Source of the DNA: an uncultured Flavobacteriales bacterium
Lineage (GTDB): Bacteria; Bacteroidota; Bacteroidia; Flavobacteriales; Weeksellaceae
Reading direction: 5' to 3'
Assembly (NCBI GenBank): GCA_937973555.1
Contig: CALJKL010000002.1
Span: 1-64,000, forward strand
DNA: 64,000 nucleotides
The translations under genes were made by a program, and so were the position numbers. Shown here in pieces: positions 7,863 through 14,983 of the stretch (position 1 is the first letter of the stretch; each line of letters starts with the position of its first letter). The notes beneath the pieces were generated by a model that did not search any database, had not been told where the DNA came from, and saw only the letters and a program-made list of their open reading frames with translations.

Positions 7863-9338
7863 TTAAATGATATCTTTCCTAATCTTCGCAATTGCCTTTT
7901 TCATTTCATCATTGAAATTCTCCTTTTCCAGTCTTATTGGAGGGGATTTTCTTACTTCGCAATCTGCGATGCCGCAGGTTTCGCAGGTTACGCCCACAAA
8001 TTCAGATTTTACAGAACTGCTTTTTGCAAATTTTATCTTTTTTAAAGAATTGGAATTCAATAATATTCCTAGGCAATAACTTCTATTGGCTCCATCAGAA
8101 AAGGGGTTTTTGTGAGAAGTAGAAATTACAAGGTAACTGAGTCCCGAATCTTTGTAATGCGAAATCTGTGCATCTGTAAGGGTTTCGTTTTCCTTCAGCT
8201 GATTGAGATTTTTAATAGAAACCCATTTTCGGCAATAATGCTCATTCATAGAATTAGCATGTGGAGCCTGTTGTTGATTTAGGTGTAGCTCCTTCTTGAT
8301 CTGAATTTTGTCTGTATCTTTTTTCTTTACAAAACACAAGTAAAACAAATCTTTGATGCCAAATTCAGAAGAAAGAATATTCGTTAAACGATAATAAAAA
8401 GTCTCGGGAGAATTGGTGAAATAAGAAATTAATTGGTCAAATTTCTTTGGATTCCATTCTGGTTCGTCAAAAAATTCTTCTGTTTTTTCTATCAATTCAT
8501 CTTTTGGAATCAGGATGCAGCCTGCAAAATAAGAGGCATAGAAATTATTGAGCAATTCGTCAAAACTTGTAAAATCCAACCATGAATAGGTATTTGGCCT
8601 TGGGTCTAATTCCAATACCTGAAACCCTATTTCCTTGGCCAAGATGAATGTTTTTTGATTTTCGTCCAGCAGTTCATTTAGTAGAAGTAATTTTTTTTCC
8701 GGTACAAAAAGCGAACGAAGGTTATTGAGTGTTCCGTAAGATTCAAAATTTTCTGAACGAATGTCATATCCGAAAACATCTTTCAGGATCTTTTCCAAAT
8801 GTTTGATGTCGATGTTTTTCCCGAGTTTCAGTTTGTTTTTATGTGCAAAAGACTGTGCTTTTTCTTCAATTTCAGGAAAGTAATTGTCGTATAATTCTTG
8901 GAAACTTCTCACCACGGCAAAGTAAAAACGCTCTTTGCCAAGATTATAATTTTGTGAAATTTCAATCAAGGTGTTGATGAAGGCGGTCACTTGTTTTGGT
9001 GCTTCGCTGATGATGTTGATGAGTGTATTTTTATTGATGCCAAAAAGCTCTAAGGGGATTTCCTTAAAGAAATCACTTTTTAGCAATTCGCCGAAAGGAG
9101 CAAGGTTTTTATCCAGTTTAGTAGAAACCAAATCGTCAAACTTACAGTTCAAAACCTCCGAAAGTTGAAGGATTTTGTCATGTTTGGGATATTTTTTTCC
9201 GTTTTCAATTTCGTTGAGGTAAGACTTGGATAATTTGATTTTATCTGCCAAATCCTGCAGAGACCAGTCTTTTTTTTGTCTTTGTTGTTTTAGTTTTAAT
9301 CCAAAAACGGTCTTTATAAAATCACTTTCGCTGCTCAT
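7863..9338 (-). CDS. RamB/ScfR-like XRE-family regulator of acetate and glyoxylate metabolism
   Basis: About 491 aa. The N-terminal XRE helix-turn-helix (about 10-65 of the product) includes LSKSYLNEIENGKKYPKHD. A long middle domain resembles the IrrE/M78 region, and the C-terminal Cys-rich DUF2083-type segment has VTCETCGIADCEV. This architecture is that of RamB/ScfR regulators, which control acetate use, including aceA/aceB in Corynebacterium. Here it is divergent from aceB-aceA, which supports the same role. The peptidase-like helix reads FILAKEIGFQ, so no HExxH motif is present and proteolysis is unlikely. The frame could begin at a TTG at 9347, but that lies inside a TATTTTTG promoter element, so I prefer the ATG at 9336-9338. 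The mRNA may be leaderless. Confidence 0.85.
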   Translation of the reverse strand: MSSESDFIKTVFGLKLKQQRQKKDWSLQDLADKIKLSKSYLNEIENGKKYPKHDKILQLSEVLNCKFDDLVSTKLDKNLAPFGELLKSDFFKEIPLELFGINKNTLINIISEAPKQVTAFINTLIEISQNYNLGKERFYFAVVRSFQELYDNYFPEIEEKAQSFAHKNKLKLGKNIDIKHLEKILKDVFGYDIRSENFESYGTLNNLRSLFVPEKKLLLLNELLDENQKTFILAKEIGFQVLELDPRPNTYSWLDFTSFDELLNNFYASYFAGCILIPKDELIEKTEEFFDEPEWNPKKFDQLISYFTNSPETFYYRLTNILSSEFGIKDLFYLCFVKKKDTDKIQIKKELHLNQQQAPHANSMNEHYCRKWVSIKNLNQLKENETLTDAQISHYKDSGLSYLVISTSHKNPFSDGANRSYCLGILLNSNSLKKIKFAKSSSVKSEFVGVTCETCGIADCEVRKSPPIRLEKENFNDEMKKAIAKIRKDII

Positions 9339-9344
9339 TTTGCT

Positions 9345-9352
9345 CAAAAATA
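9345..9352 (-). promoter_or_regulatory. -7 promoter element of the RamB-like gene (TATTTTTG)
   Basis: A minus-strand TAnnTTTG motif ends 6 nt before the ATG at 9338. Transcription would begin at or next to the start codon. Confidence 0.5.
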
Positions 9353-9448
9353 TAATTTGTAATCAGTCTAAATAGTTCTGTAATGCCTTTCAATACAAAG
9401 GTAATAAATAAAAGCGATTTTTCGCATAAATATTTTTTTAATATTAAT

Positions 9449-9462
9449 AGCGAACGTTCGCT
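9449..9462. promoter_or_regulatory. 14-bp perfect palindrome, candidate operator
   Basis: AGCGAACGTTCGCT is a perfect inverted repeat in the divergent gap between the RamB-like regulator and aceB. A second, shorter GCGA-tttt-TCGC inverted repeat lies at 9414-9425. The palindrome sits about 20 bp upstream of the aceB -7 element, where the -33 box should be, so bound protein would block that promoter. Assignment to the adjacent regulator is inferred. Confidence 0.6.
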
Positions 9463-9480
9463 GCAAGTGAAAATATTTTT

Positions 9481-9488
9481 TATATTTG
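9481..9488 (+). promoter_or_regulatory. -7 promoter element of aceBA (TATATTTG)
   Basis: Exact TAnnTTTG match, 83 nt upstream of the aceB start, implying a leader of about 75-80 nt. Confidence 0.5.
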
Positions 9489-9571
9489 TATCAAACAAAT
9501 CCAAATTTTATTTCGTTTCAACAAAAACTAATAACATCTTTTTTAGTAATTTAACATAAAAACAAAATAGT

Positions 9572-11143
9572 ATGGAAAAGGAATTTAGAATATTGGCAAC
9601 GGAAAAATATCCGCAAATTTTTACAGAAGATTTGAAGAAATTTTTAATTCAATTGCACAAACATTTTAATGCTAAAAGATTAAACCTTTTAGAGCAAAGA
9701 AAACAGGTGCAATCTGATATTGATAAAGGTGTTTTTCCAAAATTTCCCGATGAAACAGCAGATATAAGACAAGATAATTGGATTTGTGCTCCGCTTCCTC
9801 AAGATTTGCAAGATAGAAGGGTAGAAATAACGGGTCCTGTGGATCGTAAAATGATTATCAATGCGCTCAATTCTGGGGCATCTACTTTCATGGCAGATTT
9901 TGAGGATTCTAATTCTCCTACTTGGGAAAATTGTATGGAAGGTCAGTTGAATCTTACTGATGCCGTTGCCAAAAAGATTTCTTTTGAAAATGAAGAAGGA
10001 AAAAAATATCAGTTGGGAGATAAATTAGCGGTTCTTCTTGTAAGGCCACGCGGTTTGCACCTCGAAGAAAAAAATATTGAAATAGAAGGCGAAAGAGCTT
10101 CAGGATCTTTGATAGATTTCGGGATTTATTTCTACAGAAACGCCAAATCACTTTTAGAAAAAGGCAGCGGCCCTTATTTTTATTTGCCAAAATTAGAACA
10201 TTATAAAGAAGCAAGATGGTGGAATGAGATTTTCATCTTCTCACAAAATTATTTAGGTATTTCACAAAACATTATTAAAGCAACTGTTCTCATAGAAACC
10301 ATCACTGCTTCTTTTCAGTTGGATGAAATACTATTCGAATTAAAAGACCATATGGCAGGACTTAATTGTGGAAGATGGGATTATATTTTTTCTTATATCA
10401 AAAAATTCCGAAATCATAAATCATTTTTAGTGCCAGACAGAGCACAGGTAACTATGACATCTCCTTTTATGAGTGCCTATTCTAAAAGGGTAATTCAGGC
10501 TTGTCATAAACGCGGAGTTCATGCTATGGGAGGTATGGCGGCTCAGATCCCGGTAAAAAATGATGAAGCCAAAAACGAAGCAGCTTATGCTAAAGTACGT
10601 GCTGATAAAGAGCGCGAAGTGAAAAACGGACATGATGGTACATGGGTGGCGCATCCAGGATTGGTGCCTGTAGCCAAAGAAATCTTCGATGTATTCATGC
10701 CAACGTTTAATCAAATCCATAAAAAACATGAAGAATATAAAATTTCTGAAGCGGATTTATTGGAAGTTCCTGAAGGGGATATCACTGAAAAGGGAGTTCG
10801 AGACAATATCAATGTGGGAATTCTCTATATAGAATCTTGGCTGATGGGAACTGGTGCCGCAGCACTCTATAATCTGATGGAAGATGCTGCAACAGCAGAA
10901 ATTTCCAGAACACAGGTTTGGCAATGGCTAAAAAATAAAGCAAAACTGAATGACGGTAGAATTTTAACGCCAGATGTAGTTTTAGAATGGGAAAAAGAAG
11001 AATTAGAAAATATTAAAAATTATGTAGGCGAAAAACGCTATGCCAAAGGAAAATTTGATTTGGCAACAAGACTCTTCAATGAATTAATTTTTGATGAGAA
11101 TTTTGAAGATTTCTTAACGCTTAAGGCGTATCCATACCTTTAA
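9572..11143 (+). CDS. aceB: malate synthase A
   Basis: Condenses glyoxylate with acetyl-CoA to give malate, the second step of the glyoxylate shunt. The length (523 aa) fits the A isoform. Conserved segments include the N-terminal GPVDRKMIINALNSGA (about 90-105), FMADFEDSNSPTWEN, YFYLPKLEHYKEARWW, the HAMGGMAAQIP region and DGTWVAHPGLVPVA. It is the first gene of an aceB-aceA operon with a 36-bp gap to aceA, divergent from a RamB-like regulator. Regulation by that protein through the palindrome at 9449 is inferred. With aceA it allows growth on acetate or fatty acids. Confidence 0.96.
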   Translation: MEKEFRILATEKYPQIFTEDLKKFLIQLHKHFNAKRLNLLEQRKQVQSDIDKGVFPKFPDETADIRQDNWICAPLPQDLQDRRVEITGPVDRKMIINALNSGASTFMADFEDSNSPTWENCMEGQLNLTDAVAKKISFENEEGKKYQLGDKLAVLLVRPRGLHLEEKNIEIEGERASGSLIDFGIYFYRNAKSLLEKGSGPYFYLPKLEHYKEARWWNEIFIFSQNYLGISQNIIKATVLIETITASFQLDEILFELKDHMAGLNCGRWDYIFSYIKKFRNHKSFLVPDRAQVTMTSPFMSAYSKRVIQACHKRGVHAMGGMAAQIPVKNDEAKNEAAYAKVRADKEREVKNGHDGTWVAHPGLVPVAKEIFDVFMPTFNQIHKKHEEYKISEADLLEVPEGDITEKGVRDNINVGILYIESWLMGTGAAALYNLMEDAATAEISRTQVWQWLKNKAKLNDGRILTPDVVLEWEKEELENIKNYVGEKRYAKGKFDLATRLFNELIFDENFEDFLTLKAYPYL

Positions 11144-11179
11144 GAAAAAACACAAAAATATATACTTAAAATCCAAAAT

Positions 11180-12460
11180 ATGATGAGCACACAAGAACAA
11201 ATTCAGGCACTCGAAAAAGAGTGGAGTGAGAACCCGAGATGGAAAGGCATTACAAGACCTTATAGCGCAGAAGAAGTATTGAGACTTCGTGGAAAATACA
11301 AAATAGATTATACTATCGCTACAGAAATGTCTAAAACGCTCTGGAAAAAACTTACCACACAGGATTTTGTGGCTGGATTGGGTGCTTTGACGGGCAACCA
11401 GGCGGTGCAGGAAGTAGATGCTGGCTTAGAAGCCATTTATCTTTCCGGTTGGCAAGTGGCAGCGGATGCCAATCTTTCTGGAGAAATGTATCCGGACCAG
11501 TCACTTTACCCTGCGAATTCTGTTCCTGCGGTGGTGAAAAAAATTAATAATGCTTTATTGCGAGCAGACCAGATACAATCTGTAAATGGAGGTGGCAACA
11601 AAAATTATTTGGTGCCAATAGTAGCAGATGCGGAAGCTGGTTTTGGAGGAAATCTTAATGCCTTCGAATTAATGAAGCAAATGATAGAATCTGGAGCTGC
11701 CGGAGTGCATTTCGAAGATCAATTGTCTTCTGCAAAAAAATGCGGACACTTAGGAGGAAAAGTTTTAGTGCCTACTCAAGAGGCGATTAACAAACTGATT
11801 GCCGCAAGATTGGCAGCTGATGTATGTGGTGTCCCTACCATCTTGGTGGCCAGAACAGATGCTGATGCGGCAGATCTATTGACTTCTGACATTGATGAAA
11901 GAGATCATAAATTTATCACAGGAGAAAGAACTTCTGAAGGTTTCTTCCAAGTAAAATGTGGTGTAGAACAAGGAATAGACAGAGGGCTGTCTTATGCTCC
12001 TTATGCAGATCTTATTTGGATGGAAACTTCTAATCCGGATTTGGATTATGCGAGAAGATTTGCCGAAGGAATTCATGCAAAATATCCAGGCAAGATGTTG
12101 GCATACAACTGCTCTCCTTCTTTCAATTGGGCAGCGAAATTATCCGTTGCTGAAATGGAGACTTTCCGTGAGGAATTGGCGAAAATGGGTTATAAATTCC
12201 AGTTTATTACCTTGGCAGGCTTCCATGCTTTGAACACTGCCATGTTCGAATTGGCATTGGCTTACAAAGAAAGGGGAATGGCTGGTTACAGCGAATTGCA
12301 GGAAAGAGAATTTGCTTTACAATCAAAAGGTTTCCGTGCCGTGAAACATCAAAGTTTTGTAGGAACGGGTTATTTTGATGCTATACAAACTGTAGTTACT
12401 TCAGGTAATGTTTCTACTACAGCCTTGGCTGGTTCTACGGAAGCAGATCAGTTTCATTAA
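11180..12460 (+). CDS. aceA: isocitrate lyase
   Basis: Cleaves isocitrate to succinate and glyoxylate, the first step of the glyoxylate shunt. The 426-aa length fits the short bacterial class. The catalytic signature is [18 protein letters not shown], with Cys188 in KKCGH. The Mg-binding region [10 protein letters not shown] (about 148-157) and the YNCSPSFNW substrate loop are present. Two ATG codons are adjacent at the start, and either may be used. It is co-transcribed with aceB. A perfect palindrome about 90 bp after the stop may be the transcript end. Confidence 0.97.
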   Translation: MMSTQEQIQALEKEWSENPRWKGITRPYSAEEVLRLRGKYKIDYTIATEMSKTLWKKLTTQDFVAGLGALTGNQAVQEVDAGLEAIYLSGWQVAADANLSGEMYPDQSLYPANSVPAVVKKINNALLRADQIQSVNGGGNKNYLVPIVADAEAGFGGNLNAFELMKQMIESGAAGVHFEDQLSSAKKCGHLGGKVLVPTQEAINKLIAARLAADVCGVPTILVARTDADAADLLTSDIDERDHKFITGERTSEGFFQVKCGVEQGIDRGLSYAPYADLIWMETSNPDLDYARRFAEGIHAKYPGKMLAYNCSPSFNWAAKLSVAEMETFREELAKMGYKFQFITLAGFHALNTAMFELALAYKERGMAGYSELQEREFALQSKGFRAVKHQSFVGTGYFDAIQTVVTSGNVSTTALAGSTEADQFH

Positions 12461-12550
12461 AAAATAAAAAATGATTTATTCGTAACTCATTTCCATTTGT
12501 CACTCTTTTAATATTCCAAAAAGAGTCCATAGTTTTTAATTTGTTGAAAC

Positions 12551-12576
12551 TTCGCCCCACAATATTGTGGGGCGAA
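12551..12576. repeat. 26-bp perfect palindrome between convergent genes
   Basis: The half-site TTCGCCCCACAAT is followed exactly by its reverse complement. It lies between the aceA stop and the end of the minus-strand membrane gene. A GC-rich stem in the right place suggests a bidirectional terminator, but neither strand has a T-tract after it. Confidence 0.6.
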
Positions 12577-12593
12577 TGTTATTGATATAAAAA

Positions 12594-12980
12594 TTAATGG
12601 TTTTTCTGTAATGGCAAGAGTTTTAATACTGCCCAAATTTCGGCTGCGGCTAAAACCCATAGCGCTATTGTGTTTGTTGTAAATCCATCTAGTTGATAAC
12701 CAACAACTACGTCGCCCAATTCTATAAATATTCTTGAAATAAGGGTGATGAAGAGCCATTTTGGATTATTGTAAACCACAGAAATCATTAAAGCGAGTAC
12801 GCTTCCCAATATTCTAACACCAGTACTTTCAAAGCCTAATTTGGAAGAATAGCTGTTCAGATTGGAATTTGGAAAACTGATGCTTGGATTAAAGGAGTAA
12901 ACATAGAAAAAGAAAATTCCGGCACAGATAAGAATCCATGTGAAAATTTTTACTGAAGTAGGGATGTTTTGTCTTTTCAT
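12594..12980 (-). CDS. small four-helix membrane protein (possibly DUF4345-like)
   Basis: A 128-aa integral membrane protein with about four hydrophobic segments: ILICAGIFFFYVY (about 16-28), RILGSVLALMISVVY, WLFITLISRIFIELGDVVVGY and IALWVLAAAEIWAVLKLL. The GVRILGSVLALMI plus RIFIELGDVVVGYQLDG pattern is reminiscent of DUF4345/DUF4267-type proteins, but I am not certain. It lies 12 bp downstream of a TMEM175-type channel gene on the same strand and is probably the last gene of that operon. No function is known. Confidence 0.7.
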   Translation of the reverse strand: MKRQNIPTSVKIFTWILICAGIFFFYVYSFNPSISFPNSNLNSYSSKLGFESTGVRILGSVLALMISVVYNNPKWLFITLISRIFIELGDVVVGYQLDGFTTNTIALWVLAAAEIWAVLKLLPLQKNH

Positions 12981-12992
12981 AATAAATAATTT

Positions 12993-13607
12993 TTAATCTT
13001 CGTCGTTTTGGTCTTTTGTTACTATTGCCCAGAATAGCCACATCAAAAATGTAATGAATAAGGCCACTATAGGTAAATAAAATGCTAAAATTGCCGCTGC
13101 TACATAGCAAATGATTGCAATTAATTGTTGTTTGGTTTGGTTTCTAAACCATGAAATATTTTTTTCGGGGTTGATGATCAATTTTCTGTTGTTCAAGATT
13201 CCCATATTTAAGCAGAACATTGTGAGAACAATTATACCGGTATATCCTGCATAAAATGCAATGGCGGTGTTTTGAGCAGGTGTCCCAATAAAATTACCTA
13301 CAGTTCTTGTTGGAAATGGAAATAATACAACGAACAAGAGTACCACGCCATTCAATAAAATAATCCAATGATTGGCTTTCCAGATTTTATCCAAAATTTT
13401 ATGATGCCCCATCCAAATGAGTAAAACAGTGGCAAATGAATTGAAATAAGCAAAATATTCCGGCCATTTTTCTACAATTTTCTCCCAAAGGTTAAGGTTT
13501 GTGGGGTTTTGGTATTCTGCAATTCCTATTTCTATTGCAAGCAAAGTAATGGCTACACCAAAAATACCATCGCTAAAAGCCTCTAAACGGGTAGTTTTCT
13601 TTTCCAT
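12993..13607 (-). CDS. TMEM175/DUF1211-family potassium channel-like protein
   Basis: A 204-aa membrane protein with the family hallmark RLEAFSDGIFGVAITLLAIE in the first helix (about 7-26). The RxxxFSD motif defines the bacterial TMEM175 potassium channels. About six hydrophobic segments follow, and the C-terminus is charged. Known members form potassium-leak channels in the inner membrane without the usual TVGYG filter. It sits 3 bp after the NAD(P)-binding protein gene, with a second TMEM175 paralog about 760 bp upstream, so one operon may encode both. Channel activity of this copy is inferred. Confidence 0.9.
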   Translation of the reverse strand: MEKKTTRLEAFSDGIFGVAITLLAIEIGIAEYQNPTNLNLWEKIVEKWPEYFAYFNSFATVLLIWMGHHKILDKIWKANHWIILLNGVVLLFVVLFPFPTRTVGNFIGTPAQNTAIAFYAGYTGIIVLTMFCLNMGILNNRKLIINPEKNISWFRNQTKQQLIAIICYVAAAILAFYLPIVALFITFLMWLFWAIVTKDQNDED

Positions 13608-13610
13608 AAA

Positions 13611-14246
13611 TTATTGGTTAGACAATGCAGGATATTGTTTCAAATAGGTAGGGCTTTCAGCCTGTTTCACCATAAAATCTGCCACGTCTGCTCGGTTGAT
13701 ACTTCCTATTTTAATGCCTTTGTATAAATTGGTTTCTACCCTGTACTTCTCTGTTAATGGTTGGTCTTTTAACAATCCAGGTCTTACGATTTCCCAATTT
13801 AAATTAGACTTGGCGATCATTTCTTCCATCTTGGTTTTGTCTGCATAGACGTCTTTTAACATCAGTTTGAAAAACATTTTCATGAAAAAATTGGGTTGGT
13901 AATTGCCACTTTTTCCTGCGCCAAAACCGGTGAGAATAATAAAAGGAATGTCTTTTGAGAGTTTCAAAGAAACTTCCGTTAAGACTTTTGCAAAATCAGA
14001 ATAAAGCGAGGTGGCTTTCATGCTTTTTCCCGTTCCTAATGCTACAATGACGGCATCTGCATTTTCCAAAGACCTTTTTAAATCTTCTCTATTGAGGGCA
14101 TTTCCTATTATTGAATTAAGATTTTTATTTTTGGGAAGTTGAATGGCAGAACGGGAAAGGGTGGTTACAAAATGGTTTCTTTCTAAAGCTCTTTTTACTA
14201 TTTCTAGGCCTACTCCTGCACTAGCCCCAATGATGGTAATATTCAT
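13611..14246 (-). CDS. NAD(P)-binding Rossmann-fold oxidoreductase (atypical SDR, YwnB-like)
   Basis: A 211-aa protein with the N-terminal dinucleotide-binding motif MNITIIGASAGVGLEIVKRA (GxxxGxG) and the ADAVIVALGTGKS segment of NAD(P)H-binding atypical short-chain dehydrogenases. A later NWEIVRPGLLKDQP segment is also typical. These proteins are flavin reductase-like or NmrA-like, and the substrate cannot be told from sequence. It is 3 bp upstream of the TMEM175-type gene and probably co-transcribed with it. Confidence 0.88.
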   Translation of the reverse strand: MNITIIGASAGVGLEIVKRALERNHFVTTLSRSAIQLPKNKNLNSIIGNALNREDLKRSLENADAVIVALGTGKSMKATSLYSDFAKVLTEVSLKLSKDIPFIILTGFGAGKSGNYQPNFFMKMFFKLMLKDVYADKTKMEEMIAKSNLNWEIVRPGLLKDQPLTEKYRVETNLYKGIKIGSINRADVADFMVKQAESPTYLKQYPALSNQ

Positions 14247-14368
14247 TTTTGTGTTTTTGCTCTGTTTGATATCAAGAAACGGACCAAAGGAATTTCTTAT
14301 AAATATGCAGAAAATGTATTCTTTAATGCTAAAAGAGACGGAAATATAAGTTAGCCCCGCATAAAATA

Positions 14369-14941
14369 TTATTCAATTAACTTTTTTATTTTTCTATCCG
14401 GAATCAGCCAGATCATGGCAATCAAAAAGTAAATAAAGGCCGAAAGTTTTGGAAGCCAAAAGGCTATTAATATTGCAATTAAATAACCAACCCATGATAT
14501 GGTTCCTTTATAATTTCTTTCTATTGCTTTTGCTAAAATAGACTCTTTACCATGAATTTCAATTAAGATATGGGCTAAATAGAGATAGGTGACTCCCGAA
14601 AAAAAGAAAATAATCCCCTGCAAGATAACAGGTTTTGATTCGAAGTTCTGTTCTCCCATCCACCCTGTAGCAAAAGGCACTAAGGAAAGGAAAAAGAGCA
14701 GAATGCCATTGGCAAGTAATACCTTTCCATTTACTCTTTCTACGGTTTGAAATATATGGTGGTGGTTGTTCCAGTAAATCAGTATCATCATGAAACTGAG
14801 GAGGTAACTGATGAATTTTGGCAGAAGTGCCATCAAATCTTTCCACTCGCTGCCTTCAGGCACTTTTAGTTCCAGTACCATAATAGTCAGTATTATGGCC
14901 ATAACGCCATCGCTAAATGCTTCTATTCTTCCTTTTTTCAT
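14369..14941 (-). CDS. second TMEM175/DUF1211-family channel-like protein
   Basis: A 190-aa paralog of the channel at 12993-13607, starting MKKGRIEAFSDGVMAIILTI with the same RxxxFSDG motif in helix 1. Residues LKVPEGSEWKDL lie in the first loop, and about six membrane segments follow. The sequence is clearly diverged from its neighbour, so this is not a recent duplication. The gap of about 120 bp to the next gene downstream contains no strong terminator. A potassium-leak role in the inner membrane is inferred from family. Confidence 0.9.
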   Translation of the reverse strand: MKKGRIEAFSDGVMAIILTIMVLELKVPEGSEWKDLMALLPKFISYLLSFMMILIYWNNHHHIFQTVERVNGKVLLANGILLFFLSLVPFATGWMGEQNFESKPVILQGIIFFFSGVTYLYLAHILIEIHGKESILAKAIERNYKGTISWVGYLIAILIAFWLPKLSAFIYFLIAMIWLIPDRKIKKLIE

Positions 14942-14983
14942 CTTTGGGTTTTTCCCAAAAATATTGAAAAATACCTTACATTT

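Noticed and set aside
7780..7891. 37 extra N-terminal residues for the dioxygenase gene
   Set aside because: The extension overlaps the upstream gene and a promoter motif, and it does not resemble family N-termini.
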